DNA of 64,000 nucleotides, taken from the NCBI GenBank assembly GCA_026929865.2, contig CM049404.1:1052501-1116500 (forward strand). Reading direction: 5' to 3'. Position 1 is the first letter of the stretch. The number at the start of each line of letters is the position of its first letter. This DNA is from Hyperoplus lanceolatus. Taxonomy: Eukaryota; Chordata; Actinopteri; Uranoscopiformes; Ammodytidae. Shown one piece after another: positions 1 to 11,000 of this stretch. The notes beneath the pieces are model-generated. The model saw only the letters and a list, made by a program, of their open reading frames with translations, made no database searches and was not told where the DNA came from. The position numbers and the translations under genes were made by a program.

Positions 1-95
1 TGATATGGAACTAGTAAAAGGATGTAAGGAATTATTAGGGCCGATGGAGAGAAATGCGGAGAGCGTTCACTTCTGCGTGTGTGTGCACATGTTGG

Positions 96-145
<50 letters not shown>

Positions 146-860
146 CATGTATACACGCCCCGCTGCCTTCTCAGCTTTCAACACCTTGTCTCATGTGTTA
201 AAAATATTGGTATATCCTAGGTCTAGGTCTAGGAAAATGAGAGATTCCAAAGATGAGGTGGTTGAGTTGGAGCGTGTAATTGCAGTTTTGCAAAAAAAAA
301 ACTTTTATTTTACCAAGAAAAGTCTCAAGCCAAGAGAGTCCTGTCCAACACAGGCAGCAGAACACTTTCACTGTTACAGACCAAACATTTAAAACAACAC
401 ATAATACAGTCACAATCTGAGAACATCACTCACAGCTTGGTGCTACCAGACCATCCTACTTCATTTCATTTGTACAGAAGGTCTGGAACTGCTCTATTTG
501 GCAAACGTTCACTCACTTGGAGGCGGGTGTCTGTTGAAGTTTAAAACTATTGGATCTGCTCAGTGCCACTTTGGATCAGCCAACCAATCGCATAACGTTT
601 GTTCGCAGCATTCAACTGAAACTGGAGCGCGACTTTGACGTCATCGTTCTCAGCCACTCACTCTGTTCGCTGATTGGATGGCCGGAAATTTTCCTGAGCT
701 CCAACACGTGAATTCACCGCAGCCCCAGACTGACTACTGAAGGGAAAATTTAATTTGGGCGGTAGTAGGCAGGCGGGCGGAGCCAGGCTATAAAGCAGCT
801 ACGAGTAACATTTAAATATCTTTTAAACAGCCTCATTTTTCCTCTGATAATCATAAATTA
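1..860. other. Upstream or intron-1 sequence of vwa1, no gene seen
   Basis: Contains a (TG)n tract at 97-143; the ORFs over it are repeat translations. No recognisable coding domain or promoter motif that I can defend. Confidence 0.4.
97..143. repeat. (TG)n microsatellite
   Basis: About 23 uninterrupted TG units. Confidence 0.98.
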
Positions 861-861
861 C

Positions 862-1690
862 CTTTAAAGGTCACATATTATGCTAAATGCACTTTTTAAA
901 TGTGTTCTAACATATCCATGGGGCCACGGTGTGCCTAGAGACTGCCAAAATATTTAAAAAAAATAACAATCTCTCCTTTTCTCACTCTCCCCCTTTCTGA
1001 AACACCCACCCCTCCCCCCCCAATATACTCCAGTCAGAATTCTCGCCGACTATTACGTAATAGTCGGCACAGCCACATCCCCATATTTTCTTTATATGTC
1101 CATGCTTCCTATGCTTCCCCCCCACATTAGTAACCAGAAATTTCCACCGTGCAGTAGTCTATGATAACCCCACCCCCCCATTTCTTATTGGTCCACGGCC
1201 CCGAGATCCCATGCCCGAGATCCCATGAGATCCTCTGAAAGATTTTCCGAGGGACAGCCATGTTGCTTTCCCCGCTAAGCGACAAGATGCCCTTAGTACA
1301 GCCTGAATGTTACATACACCAACACAGAATGCTTTTGCTCATACTCCACTAATTTATCTTAACCACAGCAGTCTATGCCTCGTTTTTAATAACACAACGG
1401 ATGAGGGCATGCTCACACTGTTAGAGCATGCCCTAAGGAAGATTTTTTGCCTATAGGGCCATCGCCAATTTCTCCCATGGCGGCCATTTAAAAAAATGGC
1501 CGCCATTGGCTGTTATAGTATCGGTAGCTTGGGTTGTAGAGCACCTAGGATCTTGATTATGGTGTCTAATCCTACATTTTCAAGGATGAAAAAGGCAATG
1601 AAGAAAAAGCTAAAAGGGAGAGTGGTAGACGGGCGGGAGGAGGGCGTTGCCAAGCAACGTGTACACAATTTCATGGGAGTGAACTAGACT
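862..1690. repeat. MITE-like dispersed repeat, boundaries uncertain
   Basis: Starts AAAGGTCACATATTATGCTA, which resembles the ends of the repeat at 33569-33810 (AAAGGTTGCCTATTATGCTA and TAATGTGACCTTT). The interior includes a 24-bp perfect palindrome at 1045-1068 and a C-rich stretch. The right end was not determined. Confidence 0.4.
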
Positions 1691-1865
1691 GCAGTGTTTA
1701 CTTCTAAATGAATGAGTGGTACTAACACAAAGTTTACTTTGCCTCACCATCATCAGATGACCATTATTCATCTGAAATAGTCATTATTTACATCAACAAC
1801 ATAAACACATTACTTCATCGTGATCCATACAAACTACCGTCTCTCGTTCATTCGCTTTCTGTGAG

Positions 1866-2014
1866 GACACGGAATCTTTCAGCTCCGTGAGAGAGAGTAG
1901 TTAGGTGACACTGCATCAACTCATTGCAATCAGGTGTGTGTAGAAGTGACTGGCATTAGTTGATGCTGTGTCACTAACCACTCTCACGGAGCCGAAAAAA
2001 GTCTGTGCCCTCAC
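1866..2014. repeat. Imperfect inverted repeat (hairpin, ~60-bp arms)
   Basis: The left arm includes CTCCGTGAGAGAGAGTAGTT and GGTGACACTGCATCAACT; the right arm has the complements AGTTGATGCTGTGTCACTAA and CACTCTCACGGAGCC. Probably a MITE remnant. Confidence 0.6.
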
Positions 2015-2169
2015 ACTTTTAACACAAGGACATGCACTATATTGCTTCCTGATCATTTGAATCTCGCACGCCCGGCACAAGCTAGAAAACAGCTTCACGA
2101 CAGCTGGCGTCGTAAAAATACTAGGCTACCGCTTTTGTCCAAATGGGCCGCCAACGGACAAAGTTACTC

Positions 2170-2447
2170 GTAGTGGCTTTAACAAAGCTTGTACAGACAG
2201 AGGTGCCTGCTTGTCATTCATTAACAAGCACTCAATCTCTTTAGAGAGATCAAAAGTCTCAACTCATTGTACAGCTTGTTCCAGGCAAAGGAAGATGCGG
2301 AACCTAACACCCTTTTCCCCGGTTCAGGGCAGACTTTTTGGACAGTTAGTAGGAACTTTTGGCTAATACCGGCATTTCTAACCCATGTATGATCATGTGT
2401 TGTATTCATTTGTCACCTTCTTAAATAAACTGAATTGAATTGAACTC
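2170..2447 (+). mobile_element. LINE 3' end remnant
   Basis: Ends TTAAATAAACTGAATTGAAT, a 3' tail with an AATAAA signal and pentanucleotide repeats. Part of it (CCCATGTATGATCATGTG) recurs in reverse orientation at about 26440-26475, showing it is dispersed. Confidence 0.45.
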
Positions 2448-3019
2448 AGAGCGAAGGTGGGGAGTTTCTGTACTCTTGAAAGATATAGATATGTATGTAA
2501 GACACCAAGAATAGCTTTATAAATAGGGACATGCCAATGGTTAAGTGGTCAGAGCAGACCAGCTGAGCATACAAGAAGCAAGTAAAGGGTTTTAAGGTAT
2601 TCATTTATAAAACATCCCCATAGTCCAGTACAGACATAAAGGTTGCAGCAACAAGGGTCTTTTTGGCCTTGAAGGAAAAACAAGACTTCTTTTTAAAGTA
2701 ATAAGCCTAACTAGAAAATCCCGTGGAGATTTTGAAAGTACGGGCAGACATATTTTTCAAGCTTTCTTCATCAGATCAATCACTTCTTTACAAAGCTTCA
2801 AGATTTCTTTGCTTATTTATCTTAAATCACCCTGCTCTTGTTTTTCAATGCACATATTTATTTGTTTTTGTTATTGTTTATTTATTTTTTTAATTGTTGC
2901 TATTTTTGGAGAATTGTGAGAGCCTGTGTATGTACTGTGTGTGTTCTCGGAAACGAGATACATCTCAAGGGGTTTATCCTTAAATAAATGTTTTGAAATT
3001 AAACTCTATCTTTAAAGGT

Positions 3020-4375
3020 GTAGTCAGTGATTCTTGAGAATCACTTTTTGACAAAATCAGTGAAAATCTCCTCACGATCCACTACCTGCTCCGAAAAAGA
3101 ATCCAGTGTTAACACACAGCATATGCTCTGCAAAACGCATGTTGCTAGCTACGTGGGTCACTTTGTAAACATTATTATTATTATTATTATTTTATTTTTT
3201 TACAGTTTACAGAGGGCTGTCAGGGCTGTTCAGTGCAACAGTTTTGATCGCATTTGCTACTGAAATTGATCACGTGCGATGATGAATACAAGTCCACTCG
3301 CACGAGTGCAACAGCTTGCTAATGAGCAGATGCTGTCCATCTGAGACACAGAGGAGTGCTGCACAACACTGCTTAGAATTAACACTCTCCAAATTCGGGT
3401 AAATGTAGTCTTAGGCAAGTAAGTTATTGAGTCCACCCTCCACTTTGGCTGGTGAAAGATGTGTGCTCGGGACCTGTGCTTGTGCGGCGATTAATACACT
3501 TCACCAACGGTAATAACCGGAAGGAGACGGCACACAGTTAAGTTAGCACGTGTGCAAACAGAACATTTCCTGTGCGCCTTCACATTAAAAGCCTGTTACT
3601 AGCCAAACGTGAGTTGACTTTTATTGTGAAGCCGGTAAGAACAAGAAGTTAGCGCTTCACAGCCCTGCAGCGCGCTAGCTTGAAAATCAACTGCTTCAGC
3701 TGCAGAGAGCAGTCAACAGTAGTCTTTTTAAACAAAGTTTGAAATAACTGATAAGCCACTGAATAACTACTCCCAACACATTCACAACAACCTATTTAAC
3801 TTATTCCAAATTTTACCAATATGTATAGGCCTACTTATTTATTTAATATGCTATGTTTAATGTTTTAAAGTTTGGTTTTAATTAACAGAAGGACATTTAA
3901 CAAAAAAAATTATTATTATGAATATAATAATGATATGTATATATATACAGCAAATATATAGATATTAATTTTATGGGGAGAAATAATTCTGAATCAGCAA
4001 AAAATTACAATTGGGAAGTTAGATTTTTTTGTCTAAATTGCAATCAGTGCACCCCTATTAATTTTTCTACAATTATTACTGCACACACTAGGATATGATA
4101 TTAATTGAGAATGTCAAATGAGACCAAGATGACAGGCTAAAAGGTAATTAGAGCGAAATGCATGGGTTAGGGTTATGCAAGTTTTCGATCATACTTTGTG
4201 TGCTACTGATTTTTTTTGCTTGCTAGCACCAGTGCTACCACGTAGAAAAATAAGCGTACAGCCCTGGCTGTGTGTTAACACCAGCTTTTTTTCAGTGCAC
4301 ACACAGTACAGAGACACAGCCGATCTTTAGAAGATATTCACTGATTTTGACAAAGTGATTTTGTCAACAAGTGTT
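3020..4375. mobile_element. DNA-transposon-like element with imperfect terminal inverted repeats
   Basis: Left end (GACAAAATCAGTGAAAATCT then CAGTGTTAACACACAGC, about 3050-3122) is the imperfect complement of the right end (GCTGTGTGTTAACACC ... ATTCACTGATTTTGAC, about 4266-4353). About 1.35 kb, AT-rich interior, no coding. Confidence 0.5.
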
Positions 4376-4671
4376 ATACAGAATCAAGAACTCTACCTTC
4401 CAATTTGTTGTTGTTGTTGTTAAATATGAGGCTTGAAAGAGGTCCATTATAAATCCTAGATATGAATCATAATTCATAGATAAACAATCTATAGGCAATC
4501 TAAGGCATTCACCTCACAATAGGTCATTCTCTCAAAGGATTTTTTTTCTTTTTTTCTCATTGGCCCTTGCTCTTAGGAGTTTAACAGTGGGCCTTTTGTT
4601 TTGGTTGACTGTGCCGTCAGATCCGCATCTAAATATTGCTTTTAGATCACGGCTCTATTGCTGCAGCTATA

Positions 4672-4731
<60 letters not shown>
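4672..4731. repeat. (TC)n microsatellite
   Basis: About 60 bp of TC with one TTT interruption; the ORFs on both strands here are repeat translations. Confidence 0.97.
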
Positions 4732-4734
<3 letters not shown>

Positions 4735-5188
4735 CCTCCCTCTCTTTCTGCTCTGTATACGCAATCCAACATTCCTGGTCGTCTCTCACATGGAACCCTC
4801 CCCCCCCCACACACACACTCACCACCACCACTCCAAGCCTCTGTCTCCTTTAAACGCCTTTTATTTCCCCTTGTCCCACCTCCTCTCTCCACTCCCTCTC
4901 CCTCCTAGCACCAATGCCCAGTGGCTACTGTTTTTTCCTGTCCTTCCCTTTTAACTTGTGCTTCTGTTACAAAGTGTGTCTCTGTGGCCATGCTCCACTG
5001 GTCCAGTGATCATAGCGCTGGCATGGTTTCATAGTTCCTCTGTTTGTTTGGATGAACTTCTTATCTTCACTCTAATTGCTTGTTTTCTTGCTTCTTCTGA
5101 CTCTCTGCTGCTTCTTGACATTTTCCCCAAATAAAAGTTTTGTGACTGTGTTGTTCCGAGAGAGTGGTTGGAGAAAGCAGGGGGATTC

Positions 5189-5191
<3 letters not shown>

Positions 5192-5244
<53 letters not shown>
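5192..5244. repeat. (GT)n microsatellite
   Basis: About 26 uninterrupted GT units. Confidence 0.98.
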
Positions 5245-5245
<1 letters not shown>

Positions 5246-5945
5246 ATTGAAGAATGAGGGGGGACCTGTGGAAAAAGTTGTGGGATTGTAAAGGAATCAT
5301 AGATGGAGTTGAATGTGGTCCCCACATCCATGTGCACAGACAGAGCCTTGGGCCCCAACACATAAATAAATAGAAATAAATAATTTGAGTTAAATAAAAT
5401 AATTTGTTTTTAATTCCATCAAATAAAGACAGAAATGTATAGTAGGATCCATGAAAAATATCCCTTATCAATTTAAATAGTACTCTGCATGCTCTGCCCT
5501 CTCAAATGAAGTTTGCAGGCTTTATTGACTCTAACCACTTCACCACGAGCGCCCTGCTAGGCACCCCTTTAATATGCAACCAGCCAAAACAACAGTGAAT
5601 TCTTATGTTATTCATTAAGAAAACATTAAAGTACGTCAGTAGGATTGGGTTGTAAATTCCTCATTATTGACCTCTTTAGTGTGTACTTATTTACATAAAA
5701 TGTTTGAATGTAAAGGGAAAGTGTTTTGATTCGAAACGCTTTCCCCATCATGCAGGGTAACTTACAAAGTGTGGGAAAGACTAGTCAGATAGAGGAATGA
5801 ATGGCACATCAATAAAGATCAATTGAGCCCCTGGCCCTCAAAGTGCACGTCCCAGCCCACATCAGCATCAAAAGGCAGCACGTGTGGATTTTGACCACTT
5901 GACTGGCTTGTTGTGACGTCTTTCATCTTCCCTTTTCCTCCACAG

Positions 5946-6503
5946 TGCTGAACTGCTGTGAGGGGGATGTCCTCTTCCTATTGGACTCCTCAGGGAGTGT
6001 GTCGGCCTATGAACACTCCCGCATGCTCTCCTTCCTTTCCGAGCTGCTCCTGCCCTTCAGCCTGGGAGAGGAGCAGGTGAGGGTGGGCCTGCTACAGGTG
6101 GGCACACAGCCACGCCTCCAGTTTGGCTTCAGCGCCCACAGCAGCCAGAGTGGACTGCAGGAGGCTGTGAGGAGCACCAAGCCTCTCAGGGGGGACACCA
6201 ACACAGTAGGCGCCCTGCTGCTGGCAAAGGAGAGGGTGTTGAGAGCTGGAGCAGTGGACGGGGCCCGGGCAGGCCTCCCCAGAGTGCTGGTGTGGTTAAC
6301 GGATGGGGTGAAACCAGGAGATGTGATTGGACCAATGGCAGAGCTGCGGGAGGAGGGCGTGGCAGTGCTGGTGGTCTCCACTGGCCATGGAAACTACCAG
6401 GTGCTGAGGGAGGTGGTGACCCCCCCTGTGGAGGAACACCTGTACTTTGTTGACATTGATGATATGAGTATCATCACAGACGACCTGCGGGATGCCATCA
6501 TTG
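5946..6503 (+). CDS. vwa1: vwa1 exon: vWA domain
   Basis: Whole vWA domain in one 558-nt phase 1-1 exon, acceptor CACAG before 5946 and donor GTGAGT at 6504. Metal-site motif DSSGS (DxSxS) lies about 15 residues in; WLTDG supplies the other MIDAS aspartate. The C-terminal stretch [20 protein letters not shown] is characteristic of WARP. A GTG at 5945 is an exon-border artefact, not a start codon. Confidence 0.95.
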
Positions 6504-7977
6504 GTGAGTATGCTTTGGGTTAACTGATTTGCATTGTATGGAGGCTGTACCAGTAACATTAGGAATTGTTTATTGTTTAAAATGATTTTGCAATATTCCC
6601 TCACAGAAGGAAAAACTGAAGTCAGAAAGAAAGAAAAAAGGAGTAAGAAGAGAATAATTTGGCTGCTTTGCTGACAATCACTCAGTTGACTTGGATTTCT
6701 TAGCCCGATCTGATTTGAAAATACTTTTTTAAATCAATACATACATTTTTCAAAAGATGCTTCTGCCCAGCTAGCTGCTGCTAGAAGTAAGACAAAAAGT
6801 ATTGTTTGTGAAAATGGCAAACTTTAAAAATAAAAATAATATATAAATAATTAAAGCTCATGAGCAAGGAAACCGTAATGCTAACGCTGCTCAAAACATG
6901 ACTTTCAATAGTTCACACACCGTCATCCAAACAGCCACAATCACACAAGCTGCAGCCCACTCATACACAGATGAGTTACATGTCTCTGTGGGTATCCCCA
7001 CCTCCCCCCCCCCCCCCCCATTCCACCTTTCCCCACCACTTTTTTTTTTTTTACTATGAATATTATAGAAAGAAAAATAAATAGTACCATTCCAACACTT
7101 TTCCCCCATATTTTCATAACATATAATTATAATTCCAAATTATTTTATACAAACTTCATTTGAATATCACATATATCAAATACCCCCCTCATTTATTCTT
7201 TTATCTCAGAGGGAAAAAAAATTAAATCAAATAATAATCTCCATCAAATTTATTAAAAATTAAAATGAAATACACTCAATTTTTTATTTTTAAAAACAAT
7301 TTTATTTAATATATACCTTTAATAATTACATACAATATAGACTCAAAAATGATCATCCGAAAAAGGACAAAATTTATCATATTATTTTTTTTTTATATTT
7401 TTATTTATATAAAAATAAATTTATTAATACTATAATCCCACACATTTATAATTCTTTTAATTTTTATAATTTTCTATTCAAATAAATAATTATCACATTA
7501 TAATATACTTTTTTACACCTAAAATTATATTCCCCAATATATATTTCATCCCTAAACCACCCTCCCATCGCCTCCCCCGGGAGCCCCGCCGGGGGGCTTG
7601 GGTTTGTTTTTTCTTTTCTTTTTAAAAATCGACTAATCCTTAAACCCACTATATCTACTTGGCATAGAAACAACATGGTAGGCCCTAGGAAAAAAAAGTG
7701 GAGAAACACAAAACAAAGTGTGGGGGGCGGGGGAACCCACACATCCCAGGGGCGAAAACTGCCCCAATGGGGTTTGGGTTCCCGGGGAAAAGCACCGAGG
7801 GTATTTGCAAAAGCTTTCCTTTCTTTTTGGGTTGGGAGGGGGTGGTATACAGAGGAGAGAGAGAGAGAGGAAAGGGAAGAGGAGGAGGGGGGTTGGGGGG
7901 GAGGGGGGGGGGGGGGGCTTCTCCCTAATTCCACACATGCTCCTGAAGACTAAGTCAGAAACGGGGATGTGTGTGTG

Positions 7978-8010
<33 letters not shown>

Positions 8011-11000
8011 ATGTGTATAGTCGTTGTAATAAGATAGGGTGATCTATTAATGGATTAATGATTCAACTTCTCTTGCTGTATTCTCCAGCACTATGCAAGA
8101 CATGGTACATATATGTATATTTGTATATATATAGACCAGAGATGTGGGCCACTTCTCTGGCCAGATTAGGTAACTGCCATAACTCTCACACCTCAGCATT
8201 TCTACAGTATATACTGCAGCTGTAAGAAATGATGCATATTATTATTAATAAGGCTTGTGTACAACAGGGGTAAATGCACAAGTCCTTGCTGAAGGCCTGA
8301 GGATCCTATCAGGGATATCAATGCCCCTGTGGCATTAGTTATTTTCTTGCAGGGCTTAACTGGGTTGGCTATTTCCAGTTGTCCCATTGCAAGGGTTATA
8401 TATGAATGCACGGAGAAACCCAAGTCTGGCTGTCTGCGTGGGTGGCTGTCTGAAGCCAAGGCAGTTTTAGCAGGTGTCTTGTCATCTTCCATCACCATCC
8501 CTCTTTCTGTCTATTTGCAGAATATTAAGCGATTACCGTGTGATAACAACATTCATCTTTCACCCAACAGAGATTATCCGAGCAGAGCGAATGACGGTCC
8601 GAGACATCTCCACCAGCTCTGCCACGCTGCAGTGGCGGCCGCTTCTGTCTGGTCTGACTGGATACTACGAGATCCGCTTTGCCCCTGTGCCCAGCGGGGC
8701 AGCAGGAGGCGGGGGAGGGGGCACTGGGACCAGCCCCAGCACCGGGGGCAGCCATTACCAGAGAATCACCCAGAACGCAGACACCAGCAGTGCCAGGCTA
8801 ACAGGCCTGCAGCCAGACACCACCTACACTGCCACACTGACCCCGGAGTCCAATGAACAAGCGCTCAACACACTGTCTGTCACCTTCACCACAAAGCAAG
8901 GTTGGATTACAACCTATGTACACCTTGTGTCATAACCAATAACTGTGCACAGACTGTGCACTTTATGTAATTGGTAGTGTATTAATTGAGGACTGTCTAT
9001 ATTGTCTCTCTATTGTTGTTATAGTTATAAGGAAATAATTATAAATGAAAGACCTCTAAAATGTCAGGTTAAACATACTATAGGTTGCAGCGCAAGTTAC
9101 TTTTCTTCATAATCTTATGAACCAAAATTGTCTTTCTTGCCACCCCCCCCCCCACACACACACACACACCCACCAGAGGTGATGAGCCCAGCTGTGGTGA
9201 CGGTCTCTGATTCGGGGCCGACCAGCGTGCGTGTGAGTTGGGGTCCTCTCCAGCCCCAGGTCAGCAGTTACTACATAGAGTACTCTGCCCTGCCCCGGGG
9301 CAAGCTGCACGCTGTCACTGTGGGCCACACACACAACTCCACCCTGCTCAGAGACCTCCAGCCAGACACCACTTATCTGGTCACCGTCAGCGCCCGCCAC
9401 GCCTCGGGCAAGGAGAAGGCCATGTCTGTCAAAGTGTGTACTGAGGAAGGTGAGTGAGGGAAATACAGCTTCATTTAGTGTAATCATCCATTTAAGTCGC
9501 ACTTAATCCTATGCAGCCTTAGTCCTCTCTGGGTTTTAAATTGCAAATAATTACTAGCGGTTCCATTCTGGTTTGACAAGTCAATGGACAGTTCTGAGCA
9601 GCGACAGGAGCTGGAGCCAATCAAACGCTCGCTGAATATAACTGGCAGTTAGATGCAGGACCAATCAGAGCAGCCTGGGCTATTTGGAAGGCGGATCTTA
9701 TTTTTAATTTTTATTTTTATTAACCTTTATTTATACAGGTAAAATCTCATTGAGACCCAGGGTCTTATTTACAAGAGACAGGCTCTAAAAAGGAGCGTTT
9801 CAGACAGAGAATGAAAAAGGAGATTCAGCAATGCCACTGAGGGAATTTTAAGTTTTTTTTTGGGCAGTACAACATGAAACAAAGTTTCTAGTTGAAAGCC
9901 AAATTACTACTTTGAACCTGAAAATGAGTAAGAGTTTGTTTTATTTACTTTAAACTCCTATTCATTCATATCCTCTTCCATTATGCTCCTTTCAGTTCTC
10001 ATGTCCTTTTGAAACAGACTTTGACATGTGACGTCTCTATCAGTGTGTTTCCATGGGACAACTAGATTGGATTAAGACATATACCGAACTTGCCACTCGA
10101 ACGGACCGCGTCACTTTTCTGAGTATACATGGCCTTTCACATATTCGATAAATGGCTGGAGCATAGCTGACTCCGCTATGCTAGGTGGCGCTGTAGCCCT
10201 TTCAACAAGTGGTTATAGAGCCACGTCCGGTTCCTTTCCGGCAACAAAACTACTATTTATTACGCGTCGTCTCCTTCCAATTCCTTGTGAAATCCTCCGC
10301 AGGGATTCTCGAGCAAGCGCAGAATGCAAACTCCAATATGCATTCGCTTGTCCGTTAATGTGCCGATTTGTGTGCGAAGTAGATAAAGGTGTTTACATGC
10401 ATTTTACAAGTTGAAGTCTTATTAGTTTATTCACCCGATTATGAGTCAGCATGTAAACGCACTGTGTGTTGTCCTTGTGCAGTGACTCCAGCCCTGGCAG
10501 ACCTGCAGTTGACCACAGTGGGCAGTGACTCTGTGCAGGTGGAGTGGCAGGGCAGCGTGTCTGCTGTGAGGGGCTACTGGCTGACCTGGGAGGGACAGTC
10601 CCTCTACCTGCCTCCACACTCAGTGTCTACACGCCTCACACAGCTCCCCCCAGAGGCCAGGGTGTGTGTGTCACCCATCTACCGCACAGCAAGGGGAGAG
10701 GGACTGTGCTGCACCGCACACTTCCGTTCAGGTGAGTGGTGACAGGGCGTACCTCACGTTGCTTTATATAAATAGTTTGACAGTTTGGGAAATATGAGTC
10801 ATTGCTTTTTTCTTTTTTTTTTCCAGAGAGTTTATCTTATGCTACACAGCTAGAGCCAGGATGTGATAAGCTTAGCTTAGCATAAACTGAAAGAAGGAAA
10901 CGCAATCTCATCATGAAATGGTTACAGTATGTGACTTCTTCCAAAAGCACATATTTGTTCTTTTTATACTCCTGTTTCAGAACAGTATAACACATGGGAT

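Noticed and set aside
4160..4180. Telomere-like GGTTAGGGTTA
   Set aside because: Only about one and a half units; chance or common repeat motif.
4560..4853. Possible vwa1 signal-peptide exon (hydrophobic LALALRSLTVGLLFWLTVP)
   Set aside because: It has no ATG start (opens on TTG), runs into a (TC)n repeat, and no phase-1 donor follows.
4636..4954. Several overlapping ORFs rich in SLSLSL or ERERER
   Set aside because: Translations of the (TC)n microsatellite on both strands.
5029..5471. ORFs with HTHTHT and CVCVCV runs
   Set aside because: Translations of the (GT)n repeat; no domain.
6007..6604. Antisense ORFs opposite the vWA exon
   Set aside because: Shadow frames of the real exon.
7464..8020. 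Pro-rich and Gly-rich ORFs on both strands
   Set aside because: Low-complexity translation of the anomalous composition block; no conserved motif or splice context.
8329..8856. Longer alternate-frame ORF across the first FN3 exon
   Set aside because: The FN3 frame with matching splice phases is the real one; this frame has no domain.
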